The position numbers were made by a program, and so were the translations under genes. From positions 124,001-188,000 of the forward strand of contig JABIBA010000009.1 of the NCBI GenBank assembly GCA_018652955.1: DNA of 64,000 nucleotides, written 5' to 3'. This document shows positions 10,149-20,474 of the stretch, piece by piece. The notes beneath the pieces were generated by a model. That model did no database searches and was not told where the DNA came from. It worked only from the letters and a program-made list of their open reading frames with translations. The DNA comes from Candidatus Peribacter sp. (lineage in GTDB: Bacteria > Patescibacteriota > Gracilibacteria > Peribacterales > Peribacteraceae). The first letter of the stretch is position 1. Each line of letters starts with the position of its first letter.

Positions 10149-11414
10149 ATGACTTCTATTAAAAAGATTCACGCGAGGCAAATACTTGATTCTCGGGGAA
10201 ACCCAACGCTCGAAGTAGATATAGAACTCGAAGACGGTACGTTCGGTAGAGCGGCTGTTCCTTCTGGGGCATCCACTGGAACCCATGAAGCTGTTGAGCT
10301 TCGTGATGGAGATAAATCTATGTATGGAGGAAAGTCTGTACTCAAAGCTGTAGGGAATGTTACAGGTCCTATTGCGAGTGCTCTTATTGGGAAAGAGGTT
10401 TCCGACCAACGCACGATCGACCAGATCATGTTGGATCTTGATGGAACACCCAATAAATCCAAGCTTGGTGCTAATGCAATTTTAGGAGTTTCTATGGCTG
10501 TGTGTAGGGCTCGAGCAGGAGTAGAGCACAAGCCTTTGTGGCAATCACTTGCTGATCAATTTGAAGTAAGTAATCCACATCTTCTGCCAATGCCAATGAT
10601 GAATGTGATTAACGGAGGAAAGCACGCAGACTCTGGGTTAAGCTTTCAGGAATGTATGATTATCCCTACAGGACTCTCTTCTTTTACAGAAGCGATTCAA
10701 GCTGGAGCAGAAACATTTCACGCTCTTAAAAAGCTCTTAAAAGATGCAGGTTACACTGTATCAGTAGGAGACGAGGGTGGGTTTGCTCCACAAGTAAAGA
10801 ATGCTGATGAAGCATTTGATTTCTTGATGAAAGCAATCGATGCAGCAGGTTACACTGGCAAGATGCAGATTGGTATCGATGCTGCTGCTTCAGAGTTTTG
10901 TAATGACGGTTCGTATGACCTTGATGGAAAAACTGTCAGTTCAGCAGAGCTCACAGCGTACTACGAGGAACTGTGTAAGAAGTATCCACTCGTCAGTATA
11001 GAAGATAGTCATAGCGAAGATGACTGGGATGGATTTGCAGATCTCACAGCGAAGCTAGGAGACGCAAAGCAGCTTGTTGGTGATGATCTTCTGGTAACGA
11101 ATGTTGAGCGCATACAAAAGGCTATCGACGAAAAGACAGTGAACTCTGTACTCATCAAGCTTAATCAAATCGGAACTGTCTCTGAGACAGTGGATGCTAT
11201 CAAGCTTACACAAGATACTGGTTGGACTGCGGTTGTTTCACATCGTAGTGGAGAAACAGAGGATACGTTTATAGCTCACCTTGCTGTGGGACTAAAGACT
11301 GGTCAGATTAAAACAGGATCACTCTCTCGTACAGATCGAGTCTGTAAATACAACCAGCTTCTACGCATAGAAGAGCAGCTGGGTTCTAAGGCTGAGTTTA
11401 ATTCTCCTTTTTAA
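10149..11414 (+). CDS. eno: Enolase
   Basis: IHARQILDSRGNPTLEVD, VGDEGGFAP, LIKLNQIGTVSET, SHRSGETEDTFIAHLAVG. Confidence 0.98.
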   Translation: MTSIKKIHARQILDSRGNPTLEVDIELEDGTFGRAAVPSGASTGTHEAVELRDGDKSMYGGKSVLKAVGNVTGPIASALIGKEVSDQRTIDQIMLDLDGTPNKSKLGANAILGVSMAVCRARAGVEHKPLWQSLADQFEVSNPHLLPMPMMNVINGGKHADSGLSFQECMIIPTGLSSFTEAIQAGAETFHALKKLLKDAGYTVSVGDEGGFAPQVKNADEAFDFLMKAIDAAGYTGKMQIGIDAAASEFCNDGSYDLDGKTVSSAELTAYYEELCKKYPLVSIEDSHSEDDWDGFADLTAKLGDAKQLVGDDLLVTNVERIQKAIDEKTVNSVLIKLNQIGTVSETVDAIKLTQDTGWTAVVSHRSGETEDTFIAHLAVGLKTGQIKTGSLSRTDRVCKYNQLLRIEEQLGSKAEFNSPF

Positions 11415-11415
11415 T

Positions 11416-12342
11416 ATGCAAAAATTATCGCTTATCTTCATAGGGTTACTGGTATCTCTACCAGTGCACGCTGCATTTATCGATTCAGTAAACCACGTTT
11501 ACAGTGACTCTATCGATTTTGTGCAACAAGAGGGTATTGTTTCTGGGTATGCAGATGGAACGTACAAACCAGATGCCACCATCAACCGTGCTGAATTTAC
11601 AAAAATTGTTATTGGTGCTCAGTTTGATGAGGGCGTTATTGATGACTGTCTTAGCGGTAGTACGACATTGTTTTCTGATGTTTCTTCTAGTGACTGGTTT
11701 GCGAAGTATGTGTGCAAAGCAAAGAAGCAAAATATAATATCAGGATATTCTGATGGAACGTTTAAGCCATCAGGAACAATTAATTTTGCAGAGGCTTCAA
11801 AGATTGTTAGCAAAGCGTTTCTTCTTCCAGGGGCAGACGACATTGCTACTGGTCAGTGGTGGGAGCCTTACGTAAATGCACTTAGGCTTCGCAATGCTAT
11901 CCCTCATGCTGGCATGCAGCCAAATGACCTTGTTACTCGAGGACAGATGGCGCGCATTATTCATCGTGTACAGCAGCCAGTATTACCAAGTATCAACACC
12001 GTTATACCCTTAAGTTCCGTAGAGTATACAGACTACAAAGAGGGCGTTGTCGGCAACGGCAGGTCGTCTGTCTTATTTTTTCATGCAGCGTGGTGTCCGT
12101 ACTGTATAAAAAATGATGAGAGGATTACGGAGTTCTTTGCAGATCCAGGACCATTATTTCCTGTGTATTCTGTCTATAAAGTAGATTACGACACGAACAA
12201 AGATCTTCGGTCGCAGTTTGGGGTCACTATGCAAGATACGTTTATCCTGATGGATGATGATGGAACAGAGTTGCAGAAGTTAACATCTCCTGATGAAAAT
12301 GATTTGAGATACTTGCTAGAGGCACCTCCTACTGCTTATTAA
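11416..12342 (+). CDS. Secreted SLH-domain protein fused to a C-terminal thioredoxin-like domain (WCPYC)
   Basis: Signal peptide MQKLSLIFIGLLVSLPVHAA; SLH motifs GYADGTYKPDATINRAEFTKIV and GYSDGTFKPSGTINFAEASKIV; thioredoxin-like VLFFHAAWCPYCIKND. Confidence 0.88.
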   Translation: MQKLSLIFIGLLVSLPVHAAFIDSVNHVYSDSIDFVQQEGIVSGYADGTYKPDATINRAEFTKIVIGAQFDEGVIDDCLSGSTTLFSDVSSSDWFAKYVCKAKKQNIISGYSDGTFKPSGTINFAEASKIVSKAFLLPGADDIATGQWWEPYVNALRLRNAIPHAGMQPNDLVTRGQMARIIHRVQQPVLPSINTVIPLSSVEYTDYKEGVVGNGRSSVLFFHAAWCPYCIKNDERITEFFADPGPLFPVYSVYKVDYDTNKDLRSQFGVTMQDTFILMDDDGTELQKLTSPDENDLRYLLEAPPTAY

Positions 12343-12605
12343 TGGTTATAGCGATTGTGGATCCACCACTGTTTAATAGGACCTAAAGAAATACTAGATA
12401 GTAGGTATCCCATTGTCGGAACAAATGCTGGCAGATACGCTCTTGTATGATCTCCGTCGGTAATAGTTAAGAATGCACACGCAGAAATATAGGTGATTAC
12501 GGAAATAAGGAGTCTTCGAAACCAACTAGTTTCCCAGGCTTTATCTCCTTCTACACGGGTATTTCGATCAATCAGCGCTTGGATTTCTGGTGTTTGATTG
12601 TTCAT
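12339..12605 (-). CDS. Small hypothetical membrane protein
   Basis: 88-aa ORF with two TM segments, convergent with the SLH-Trx gene. Confidence 0.6.
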   Translation of the reverse strand: MNNQTPEIQALIDRNTRVEGDKAWETSWFRRLLISVITYISACAFLTITDGDHTRAYLPAFVPTMGYLLSSISLGPIKQWWIHNRYNH

Positions 12606-12697
12606 AGTGCAAATAGTATATATCTACTTCATAAAAATCACCTATAGGACATTGCCAGAGGAGGGGAAGTATGACAATATCGGCTCTTATTGATCAT

Positions 12698-12736
12698 TTT
12701 GACAGTATTGTCAAATATTAGTAAATATGTTATAAT
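12698..12736 (+). promoter_or_regulatory. Promoter TTGTCA-N17-TATAAT overlapped by inverted repeat TTTGACA-gtat-TGTCAAA
   Basis: Inverted repeat arms 12698-12704 and 12709-12715; -35 TTGTCA 12708-12713; -10 TATAAT 12731-12736; ATG at 12748. Confidence 0.65.
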
Positions 12737-12747
12737 AATACGTTACC

Positions 12748-14091
12748 ATGCCACTCAACAACGAACAGTTATCGGCAGCAACTAGCGCAATCCAAGGTGC
12801 TCAACGCATCATGGTTGTACCACATGCAAACGTAGACCCTGATGGACTGGGTTCCGCACTTGCCTGCCAGGCGTTATTTACACAGCTTGGAAAGGATGTG
12901 ACAGTTATTTGCCCTGATTCAAAGCCAGATAGCCTCAGCTTTTTGCCGGGATTTGAGAAGCTTCAGGAGGGGATCGAGAGTTCTCAAAACTTTGTCATTA
13001 CCATTAACTTAGATGGTGACGTAGAAGTTGATAAGCTTCGATACACCGTAGAAGATGGAAAGGTAAACATTATTGTTATGCCAAAAGCAGGTCGCATAAA
13101 TCAGCAACAGGTAACGTTTGGAGATACAGGCCCGGGGTTTGATCTCATTGTTGCCGTAGATACTGCAGACCTTCCTCTTATGGGTAAGTTCTATACAGAG
13201 AATATTGATTTGTTTACCTCTGTACCGATTTTGAATATCGACCATCACATTAGTAATACAAACTATGGTCAATTACAGATGATAGATACGACAGCAGCCT
13301 CTGCAACAGAAGTGCTTTATGACTGGTTTACGCATGAGCCTTCGTACAAAGAAAAGATCACTCCTGATATGGCAACACTTCTTTTGACAGGTCTTATTAC
13401 AGACACCAGAAGCTTTCAGAACCCGAATACAACTCCAAGAAGCTTAGAGGTTGCCGCAGAGCTTTTGGAGCGAGGAGCAAGACAGCAGGAGATTGTGCAG
13501 CATATCTATAAGACAAAACCATTGAGTACACTTAAAATTTGGGGACGTGCTCTTAATAAAATCCAGATGGATATTCCAGCAGGAATTGTGTGGTCTACCA
13601 TATCAAAGGAGGACTTGGCTGAAATGGAGGCACATAGCAAAGAGAGTTCTGGAATTCTTGATGAGCTTATTTCGACAATTCCCGATGCAGATATTCATGT
13701 GCTCTTTACCGAGGTAGAAGAAGGAGGTCTAAAGGCGAGCATGCGTAGCTCACCTGCAGTCGATGTCAGTAGATTATCTGGAAAACTCTTTGGTGGTGGA
13801 GGGCATCCGCGTGCTGCAGGGTTCCGCATTAAAGACTTCGATAACTTTGACCTCGCCGTTATGGAGGCAGTGCAAAAGCTAAAGACAGGAATGCAAGAAG
13901 AGAAGAAGGCAGCGCAAGGACCTGTAGATACACAAGCAAAGATTCCTGAGGTTGCTCAGCCGCCTAAGGTCCAGCCAAAACCTGTTCAGAAACCTGCTGC
14001 ACCTGGTAAGGATATTGTTAAAAAACTAGGGTCAGATACCGATACATCGGATTCTGGTGGGAAAGATATCATTGAAGGGGTAACGCAGTAG
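12748..14091 (+). CDS. DHH/DHHA1 family phosphoesterase (NrnA-like) with Pro/Lys-rich C-terminal tail
   Basis: VVPHANVDPDGLGSALA, IDHHISNTNYG, TGLITDTRSFQ, GGGGHPRAAGF motifs. Confidence 0.9.
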   Translation: MPLNNEQLSAATSAIQGAQRIMVVPHANVDPDGLGSALACQALFTQLGKDVTVICPDSKPDSLSFLPGFEKLQEGIESSQNFVITINLDGDVEVDKLRYTVEDGKVNIIVMPKAGRINQQQVTFGDTGPGFDLIVAVDTADLPLMGKFYTENIDLFTSVPILNIDHHISNTNYGQLQMIDTTAASATEVLYDWFTHEPSYKEKITPDMATLLLTGLITDTRSFQNPNTTPRSLEVAAELLERGARQQEIVQHIYKTKPLSTLKIWGRALNKIQMDIPAGIVWSTISKEDLAEMEAHSKESSGILDELISTIPDADIHVLFTEVEEGGLKASMRSSPAVDVSRLSGKLFGGGGHPRAAGFRIKDFDNFDLAVMEAVQKLKTGMQEEKKAAQGPVDTQAKIPEVAQPPKVQPKPVQKPAAPGKDIVKKLGSDTDTSDSGGKDIIEGVTQ

Positions 14092-14167
14092 GCAGCAATT
14101 CGCCTTTGTTTGCTTGTTGCTAGCGGATTCTCTGATACACTCCGTTCGGCTTTCCTTTAAGAAATCT

Positions 14168-16396
14168 ATGCGTCTCGTTCAAGTCGCCAAGGCTCTCGGC
14201 ATGACTGGTCAACAGCTCCGTAAGGAGTTGGAAAACGTCGATTTCGGTGTAAAACCCACCGATAGAGAGATTCCTGACAATCTAGCTCAGGGAGTTGTTC
14301 GCTACGTTGCACGCAAACAGGGGCTTGATATTGATATGGAAGCCTTATTTGGACCTATGGATCTTTCGGATGAGTCACAAGACTCTTCCGAGAAAGAGGA
14401 AGTTGTAGAAGAGGAGAAAGTAGAAAAAGTAGAAAAACTAGAAAAAAAAGACGCAGAAGTGAATGTACTGAGAAAGCTTACTCTTGAAGGTGTCTCAAAG
14501 GATGCTATTAAGAAGCAGCAACTAAAGCTTGATAAGTCATCTGGAAAAAAACGAACTCCAGCAAAGAAGGCAGTAGATCAAAAACCAAAAGAAGAGGCGA
14601 CTGTTCACCAAGAGCAGATCAAAAAGAAGGATGGTGTTGTTATGCTTCCAGATCAAATTACCGTGAAAGAGTTTGCGGAAAAGACGGGTATTCAGGTGCC
14701 AAAAGTTATTCAGGCTCTCATGAGTAATGGGGTGATGGCAAACATCACACAGAATATTGATTACGATACTGCTGCAGTTATTGCGGTAGACATGGGTGTT
14801 AATGTTCAAAAGGAAGAGTCCGCAGCGACTTCCGAAGCTCTATTTTCTCGTAACCTCGAAGATCTTCTAAAAGATGAGCCAGAAAACCTAGCTCCACGAG
14901 CACCAATTGTTGCGGTGATGGGACACGTAGATCACGGAAAAACATCTATCCTTGATGTTATCCGAGAGGCAGATGTTGTGAAGGGGGAGGCTGGAGGAAT
15001 TACTCAGCACATCGGAGCGTATCAAATAGAACACAAATCTAAAGGGTCTGATGAAGTCCACAAGATCACCTTTATCGATACACCTGGTCACGAGGCGTTT
15101 ACAGCGATGCGAGCGCGTGGTGCACAGGTAACGGACATCGTTGTGTTAGTTGTTGCTGCTGACGAAGGAGTGAAGCCAACGACTATCGAAGCTATCGATC
15201 ATGCAAAAGATGCTGGCGTACAAATTCTCGTAGCCATCAACAAGATGGACAAAGAGGGTGCAGACCCAGAGCGTGTAAAAGGGGAGCTAGCAGGTCACGG
15301 ATTACAGGCGGAAGACTGGGGAGGAAAGATACCAACAATACCGTGTAGCGCTCAGACCAAGATGGGTATCGAAGAGATCCTCGACACATTGGTTCTTATG
15401 GGAGAGGAGGCAGCTTACAAAGCAAATGTAAACCGTAGTGGAATTGCTACGGTGGTAGAAAGCCACTTAGACCAATCTCTTGGGCCGCTTGCGACTATGA
15501 TTATTAACACAGGAACTCTTAAGGTAGGTGAGCCGTTTGTTTGTGGAGAAATCTACGGAAAGGTACGTACGATGGTAAACGAGCACGGTGAAAAGCTACA
15601 AGAAGTAGGTCCTTCTGGTGCCGTTCGTGTTTCTGGTCTTTCTGCTCTTGCCGAGGTTGGTGATATTTTGCAGGCAGTTCCAACAGAGCAGCGAGCTAAG
15701 CAATTGGTAGATGAACTAAAAGAAGAAGGTGCACTACGTAAGAAGCGTAGTTTTGCAGACCTTGTATCTCGGCTTTCTGAAGGAAAGCTTAAGCAGCTGA
15801 AGGTTGTACTTAAAGCTGATTCCCAAGGGTCATTGGATGCTATAGCTGAAGCAATTTCTAAAAAGACGACAGACGAGGTAACCGTAAAGGTCATTCACTC
15901 CGCTATTGGATCTGTTACAGAAACAGACGTTATGATGGCATCAGCGAGTGATGGTATCGTTGTTGCATTCCACGCACCAGTCCCAGCTCCGTCTATGCGG
16001 TCTGCAGATCACGAGGGAGTAAAGGTGCAAGAGTACGATGTGATCTACGCTCTTCTCGATGACATTGATGCGCTCTTGCAGGGTCTTGTTGTACCTGAAG
16101 AAGACGAGAAGATAATGGGACATCTTGAAGTGAAGGGAGTCTTTATGACGAAGAAGATGGAGCAAGTTATTGGAGGAAAGGTTACCGATGGAATATTAAA
16201 GCGCCTTACGTACCGTATACAGCGTGGCGGAGAAGAGGTGGGTACTGGACGCGTTACATCACTTAGAAAAGGCGACAGCGACATTAAAGAGGCAAAGGAA
16301 GGAACAGAGTGTGGTATGCGTACCGACAGTTCTGTCTTGATCGAAGAAGGTGATGTTCTTGAGGTGTTCCTTAAGGAGCTCAAGCGCAAAAAATAA
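14168..16396 (+). CDS. infB: Translation initiation factor IF-2
   Basis: G1 [10 protein letters not shown]3 DTPGHEAF, G4 NKMDKE; likely start [21 protein letters not shown] within ORF 14114..16396. Confidence 0.96.
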   Translation: MRLVQVAKALGMTGQQLRKELENVDFGVKPTDREIPDNLAQGVVRYVARKQGLDIDMEALFGPMDLSDESQDSSEKEEVVEEEKVEKVEKLEKKDAEVNVLRKLTLEGVSKDAIKKQQLKLDKSSGKKRTPAKKAVDQKPKEEATVHQEQIKKKDGVVMLPDQITVKEFAEKTGIQVPKVIQALMSNGVMANITQNIDYDTAAVIAVDMGVNVQKEESAATSEALFSRNLEDLLKDEPENLAPRAPIVAVMGHVDHGKTSILDVIREADVVKGEAGGITQHIGAYQIEHKSKGSDEVHKITFIDTPGHEAFTAMRARGAQVTDIVVLVVAADEGVKPTTIEAIDHAKDAGVQILVAINKMDKEGADPERVKGELAGHGLQAEDWGGKIPTIPCSAQTKMGIEEILDTLVLMGEEAAYKANVNRSGIATVVESHLDQSLGPLATMIINTGTLKVGEPFVCGEIYGKVRTMVNEHGEKLQEVGPSGAVRVSGLSALAEVGDILQAVPTEQRAKQLVDELKEEGALRKKRSFADLVSRLSEGKLKQLKVVLKADSQGSLDAIAEAISKKTTDEVTVKVIHSAIGSVTETDVMMASASDGIVVAFHAPVPAPSMRSADHEGVKVQEYDVIYALLDDIDALLQGLVVPEEDEKIMGHLEVKGVFMTKKMEQVIGGKVTDGILKRLTYRIQRGGEEVGTGRVTSLRKGDSDIKEAKEGTECGMRTDSSVLIEEGDVLEVFLKELKRKK

Positions 16397-16397
16397 T

Positions 16398-17753
16398 TTA
16401 CTCAGTAGGTGCAGCAGGTGGTGGTGCTTTATCAAGCATGTCACTCAATTCTTTATGTGCTGTCTCTGATTTTGAATTCGCTTCGGCAAGTGAGATCATA
16501 ACCTTTTTGCTTTGCGGGTCTCTTACACCTTTCATCTTTCCAAGGACGTATGCAGAACCTGAAGGCTTTGGATCTCCAATAAATAGTCGAGCAATCTTAT
16601 CGGGTACTCGCTTGCCCGTAAGGCGTTTACCACTTTTTGATTTAGGATCTGTAAGTTCATGTAGGTTTTCTTCGGTTATCCCTCCACGACCAGAGTAAAA
16701 ATTTAATGTTTTAATAAGGTGGTTTCTCGGACCCGAAGGCAAGTTTAGTAGTTTTTTCATGCCATCTGCACCTACACGTCTAGAGAGATCTGCAAATTGG
16801 CTACTCGCCATAAATTGATTCTTCGGACCACCTTTCATGATGAACATTGCACCACCTGCAAGGAGAAGTGTTGTAAAGGATAGGTTCTTCTTTTGAGTAT
16901 CTCTAATTACCCAGAATGAAAGAAGGGCACCTACTGCAAGTAATGCTGCAAATTTACCAGCTCCTTTTATGGCATTTGGGTCGCGACAGTACCTTTCTAG
17001 GCAGCGCAGATTTTCATCGTCATTTCCATGGTCCGTTACATATTTATGCTCTGCTGCTGGGGTTGTGAGTGTATTTTTTATGTAGGAAAGCTTATCTCTG
17101 TACGCTCGAAAAATTTCCTCTCGTTCTGGGTCTACTTTAGATCCTTCGGCACTAGTGATACGTAGTGGAGAAGTAAGCCATCGAATGTCTGTACCAATAG
17201 CTGCTCTTTCTAGTTCATATGTATCTCCTTGGGGTGTCACGTAGGAAGTTTTATCGGTGTATCTTTTTGTCTTTGCTATTGCTGCGAGATTATCACTTTT
17301 CTCATTTATAATTCTCATTGTTGTTTCGAGTCTTTTTTTTATAGCTTGCATACGTTTCAGTTCATCGGGACCAGAAATGGTAACGAGTTTTCCATCGATA
17401 TAGATTTGAGCATCGGCCCCTTTGCGCATCATGATACTTCCTTTAATTTTTGGAAGGCTACTGAGGCCTGTTGTAGCTCCACGACCAGTGCCAGCTTCTG
17501 TAACACCAAAGGCAATTTTCATCCTGTCTTGCATCTGCGTTCGAGACCTCTTTTCATTTGCAATGTCACCCATGTGTTCAAAATTTCTACAGGCATTTCC
17601 ATGACTCGTAGCATTTCCGGTAGTGTTGTAGTGATCTAAGCTGAGATTTCCACGGGTTGCATGTCGACGAGAACGTGCAGCACGTTCGCCAGCTGGAGGT
17701 GCACTACTAAGCTGTTCCGCACCACGCCGAGGTCTGATAGGTACTCTATTCAT
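16398..17753 (-). CDS. Hypothetical protein with one or two TM segments
   Basis: 451-aa ORF immediately downstream of the multi-TM gene 17766..19493. Confidence 0.75.
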   Translation of the reverse strand: MNRVPIRPRRGAEQLSSAPPAGERAARSRRHATRGNLSLDHYNTTGNATSHGNACRNFEHMGDIANEKRSRTQMQDRMKIAFGVTEAGTGRGATTGLSSLPKIKGSIMMRKGADAQIYIDGKLVTISGPDELKRMQAIKKRLETTMRIINEKSDNLAAIAKTKRYTDKTSYVTPQGDTYELERAAIGTDIRWLTSPLRITSAEGSKVDPEREEIFRAYRDKLSYIKNTLTTPAAEHKYVTDHGNDDENLRCLERYCRDPNAIKGAGKFAALLAVGALLSFWVIRDTQKKNLSFTTLLLAGGAMFIMKGGPKNQFMASSQFADLSRRVGADGMKKLLNLPSGPRNHLIKTLNFYSGRGGITEENLHELTDPKSKSGKRLTGKRVPDKIARLFIGDPKPSGSAYVLGKMKGVRDPQSKKVMISLAEANSKSETAHKELSDMLDKAPPPAAPTE

Positions 17754-17765
17754 GGTTGTGCTGCC

Positions 17766-19493
17766 CTACGGAGTGGCTTTTTGGAATTCCGGAACCTTAG
17801 TTAAGATGATCTTCGCCACTTCACTATCGTTCAATCCTGAGATATCAATGTTTTCTTTTTTGAGAGAGGCATCAATTGCACTTCGACTTCCATTACCCCT
17901 TTGCCCTAAGTGCGCAGTAAGCTCTTGTTGATTGAACTTATTTCCAACTCCAAGCTTCGCTCGAATATCTGTCAAGATTCTTGTTTGAGCATTACTTGGA
18001 CTATTAAGTACCTTACTAAATTCAGCAGTTGCAGTAGCGCCGCCCTTGCCACCTCCTGCTGCAGCCTTGAAGGCATCCTTACCACTCATACCACTGCTGA
18101 GACCTGAGTTCAGCCTTCCAATTGCATCATCAATACCAAGAATAGACATAGACTCCCCTCCACCTGTTGGAATGATCGGAACAGAGAGTGGAAGTTTGAG
18201 AGCAGTTTTTCCAATACTCGAACCAAAGGAGCGAATACCGGATGTAGCACTGGTGTAGATCGTATCGATAGACAGTGCTGCCCAAAATCCAAACCAAATA
18301 ATGAAGAATGAAATCAGCAGCATGAGGATTCCCCACAATGTATTGACGTTTGTCAGTAGCGGCCCTGTATCCGCACAGAGAGGTCCGGCAATAGTAGGGC
18401 AGGAAACTTGTGTGATTTCTGTCAGGATTAAGAACCCTGCTGCAAATGGAACGGCAACTGCCGCAGGTAAGAATGCAGCTTTTATGTAGTGTTCAAAGAT
18501 CTTCATGCTATCGAAGTTTTTCATTTTATCTCCTATCACAAATCCTAAGAACATAAATGGCATAAAGGCTATGGTGACCCACATGATGGGTATACGTATG
18601 AGGAATACTACAAACATCGCGGCCAATGGTAGAAACAGCATGGCCATTAGTACCAAGATAAACATGATGTGCATCAAAAAGAGTAGGTACTGTTTATACC
18701 GTTCAGTTTTTGTTCCTCCTGCTGCAGGAGTAGCACTGGGGTTTATTACTCGTGTTAGCTCACCAAGTTTTCCATAGTTTACGACAAGTCCATTGAGCAT
18801 TCCGAATGCGGTATTAGTTTCCCCAACCCACGGATCTCTTTTGTAACAGACAATACCTTGTGCAATATAATCAGTTGGTAGTGGGTCGCAACCTTTAAAG
18901 TACTTTACATCGGTAATAATCGTACAATCTTCTGATGGTCCTCCTGGGATTTTTGGTGGCAATTTACAATCAACAGATCCACCAGCACTTAAGCCCGCAG
19001 GCAGCTGGTAAATAGTTGCAGTAAGTACGTTTGCCACATCGAGAATAACTCGAGGGAAAAACCAAGAGAAGTTTACAAGTACAACAGCAAGAATGAACTT
19101 TTTATACTTACTGTTTACTAGTTCTTTTTCTCCAGTAATAACTGTGTAGATTCCAGCGAATATCAACATAAATGCAAAAATGATATTCATGATATCTCGA
19201 GAATATTTCCAGATATCTCTCAATCCTTCGGTGGCGGTGAGTTCCAAAATAAATAGTGGATCGAGAAGGTATTGTAGGAAGTGAAAAATCATAAATGCCA
19301 GCACTTCCATAGCCGTCGCAATAATTACCGCAAGGTTCGCAGTCGAGGTAAATATGTTTGTTGATGGAGCTGGAGTACCACCTTGAGCTGCTACTGTTTC
19401 TATGATGAGTGACTGCCAACCATCAATGCTAAAACATAGCGTCAGCAAAGCAAAAGAGAGGAGTCCGGTGGTTAGTTTTTTGTTTTTGAGCAT
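17766..19493 (-). CDS. Multi-TM secretion-type membrane protein, possibly TrbL/VirB6-like
   Basis: Signal-like N-terminus, about seven TM segments, long glycine-rich soluble tail; topology resembles T4SS inner-membrane channel proteins. Confidence 0.7.
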   Translation of the reverse strand: MLKNKKLTTGLLSFALLTLCFSIDGWQSLIIETVAAQGGTPAPSTNIFTSTANLAVIIATAMEVLAFMIFHFLQYLLDPLFILELTATEGLRDIWKYSRDIMNIIFAFMLIFAGIYTVITGEKELVNSKYKKFILAVVLVNFSWFFPRVILDVANVLTATIYQLPAGLSAGGSVDCKLPPKIPGGPSEDCTIITDVKYFKGCDPLPTDYIAQGIVCYKRDPWVGETNTAFGMLNGLVVNYGKLGELTRVINPSATPAAGGTKTERYKQYLLFLMHIMFILVLMAMLFLPLAAMFVVFLIRIPIMWVTIAFMPFMFLGFVIGDKMKNFDSMKIFEHYIKAAFLPAAVAVPFAAGFLILTEITQVSCPTIAGPLCADTGPLLTNVNTLWGILMLLISFFIIWFGFWAALSIDTIYTSATSGIRSFGSSIGKTALKLPLSVPIIPTGGGESMSILGIDDAIGRLNSGLSSGMSGKDAFKAAAGGGKGGATATAEFSKVLNSPSNAQTRILTDIRAKLGVGNKFNQQELTAHLGQRGNGSRSAIDASLKKENIDISGLNDSEVAKIILTKVPEFQKATP

Positions 19494-19755
19494 TCATATG
19501 ATTTTACCAAATTTTGGGCTTTTTTACCACCCTAGGGGTGTTTACTAATAATGCTAATGTGTCTTTATAGTAGTTAATATTGAAGCTGGTTTTTCACCTG
19601 TCTCACCTTAGTTTTTATGGAACTTTGTCAGGAAAATATCTTAGAACACAAAAATGGATCATTTATGAGTATAAAATTTGATCACCAAATCAAATAATTT
19701 TAGGTATAAATGCAACTTTTGGGCTATGCAAAGCCATTAAACTTGTATAAGTACT

Positions 19756-19775
19756 GTACTCATAAGATTGAGTAC
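19756..19775. promoter_or_regulatory. Inverted repeat GTACTCA-taagat-TGAGTAC, candidate operator
   Basis: Perfect 7-bp arms; additional half-sites TGAGTAT at 19666 and TGAGTAC at 19801, all upstream of the regulator at 19813. Confidence 0.5.
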
Positions 19776-19812
19776 TTTTCTTGCACTAACTACCTATTCA
19801 TGAGTACCATTT

Positions 19813-20427
19813 GTGAACAAGGATGAATACCTTCTTCTTATTATGTCGTCTTCAATTTTGAAAGCACTATTTTCTTCTCAGACGAGAGTAAAACTTCTCT
19901 CAACATTCCTGCTACACCCAGAGCAGGAATTCTTTATCCGAGAATTGACTAGGCTATTGAATGAGCAGATTAACTCTATTAGAAGAGAACTTGAGAACCT
20001 TCGTCGTATAGGTCTTGTACGCGCTCGGCACAGAAACAGAAAGAAGTACTATAAGGTCGATGAAGACTTTCCTCTCTATGCAGAACTGAGAAGTATCTTT
20101 GCCAAAGAGATCCAGGCTGATAGCCCTGTAGTAGCAGGAATCAAGAAGCTTCCTAGTGTAGACCTTATTGTCCTTGCGGGCTCCTTTGTTGGAACAGAGA
20201 GCAAGGTAGACTTACTAGTAGTAGGAGATGTAAAAAAAGAGATGCTCGAAGCTCTACTATTGCAAGATCCATCTCTCAAAAACGTCAAATATTCAATATT
20301 TGCTCAGGGTGACTTCCTTTACAGATTAAGCCTCAAAGATAGGTTTATATCCGATATAATCAACGATCCTCGCCATTTGACTGTTCATAACCATATAGGA
20401 AAGCAGATAGACGAAGCGAAGAAGTAG
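19813..20427 (+). CDS. Winged-helix DNA-binding protein with C-terminal nucleotidyltransferase-like domain
   Basis: ArsR-like fold SSQTRVKLLSTFLLHPEQEFFIRELTRLLNEQINSIRRELENLRRIGLVRARHRNRKKYYKVD; internal start MSSSILKALF at 19843 likely. Confidence 0.8.
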   Translation: MNKDEYLLLIMSSSILKALFSSQTRVKLLSTFLLHPEQEFFIRELTRLLNEQINSIRRELENLRRIGLVRARHRNRKKYYKVDEDFPLYAELRSIFAKEIQADSPVVAGIKKLPSVDLIVLAGSFVGTESKVDLLVVGDVKKEMLEALLLQDPSLKNVKYSIFAQGDFLYRLSLKDRFISDIINDPRHLTVHNHIGKQIDEAKK

Positions 20428-20474
20428 ATATTTAGCTTTACAGACCCCAATGGAGTCATTATGCTTTTTCGGAA

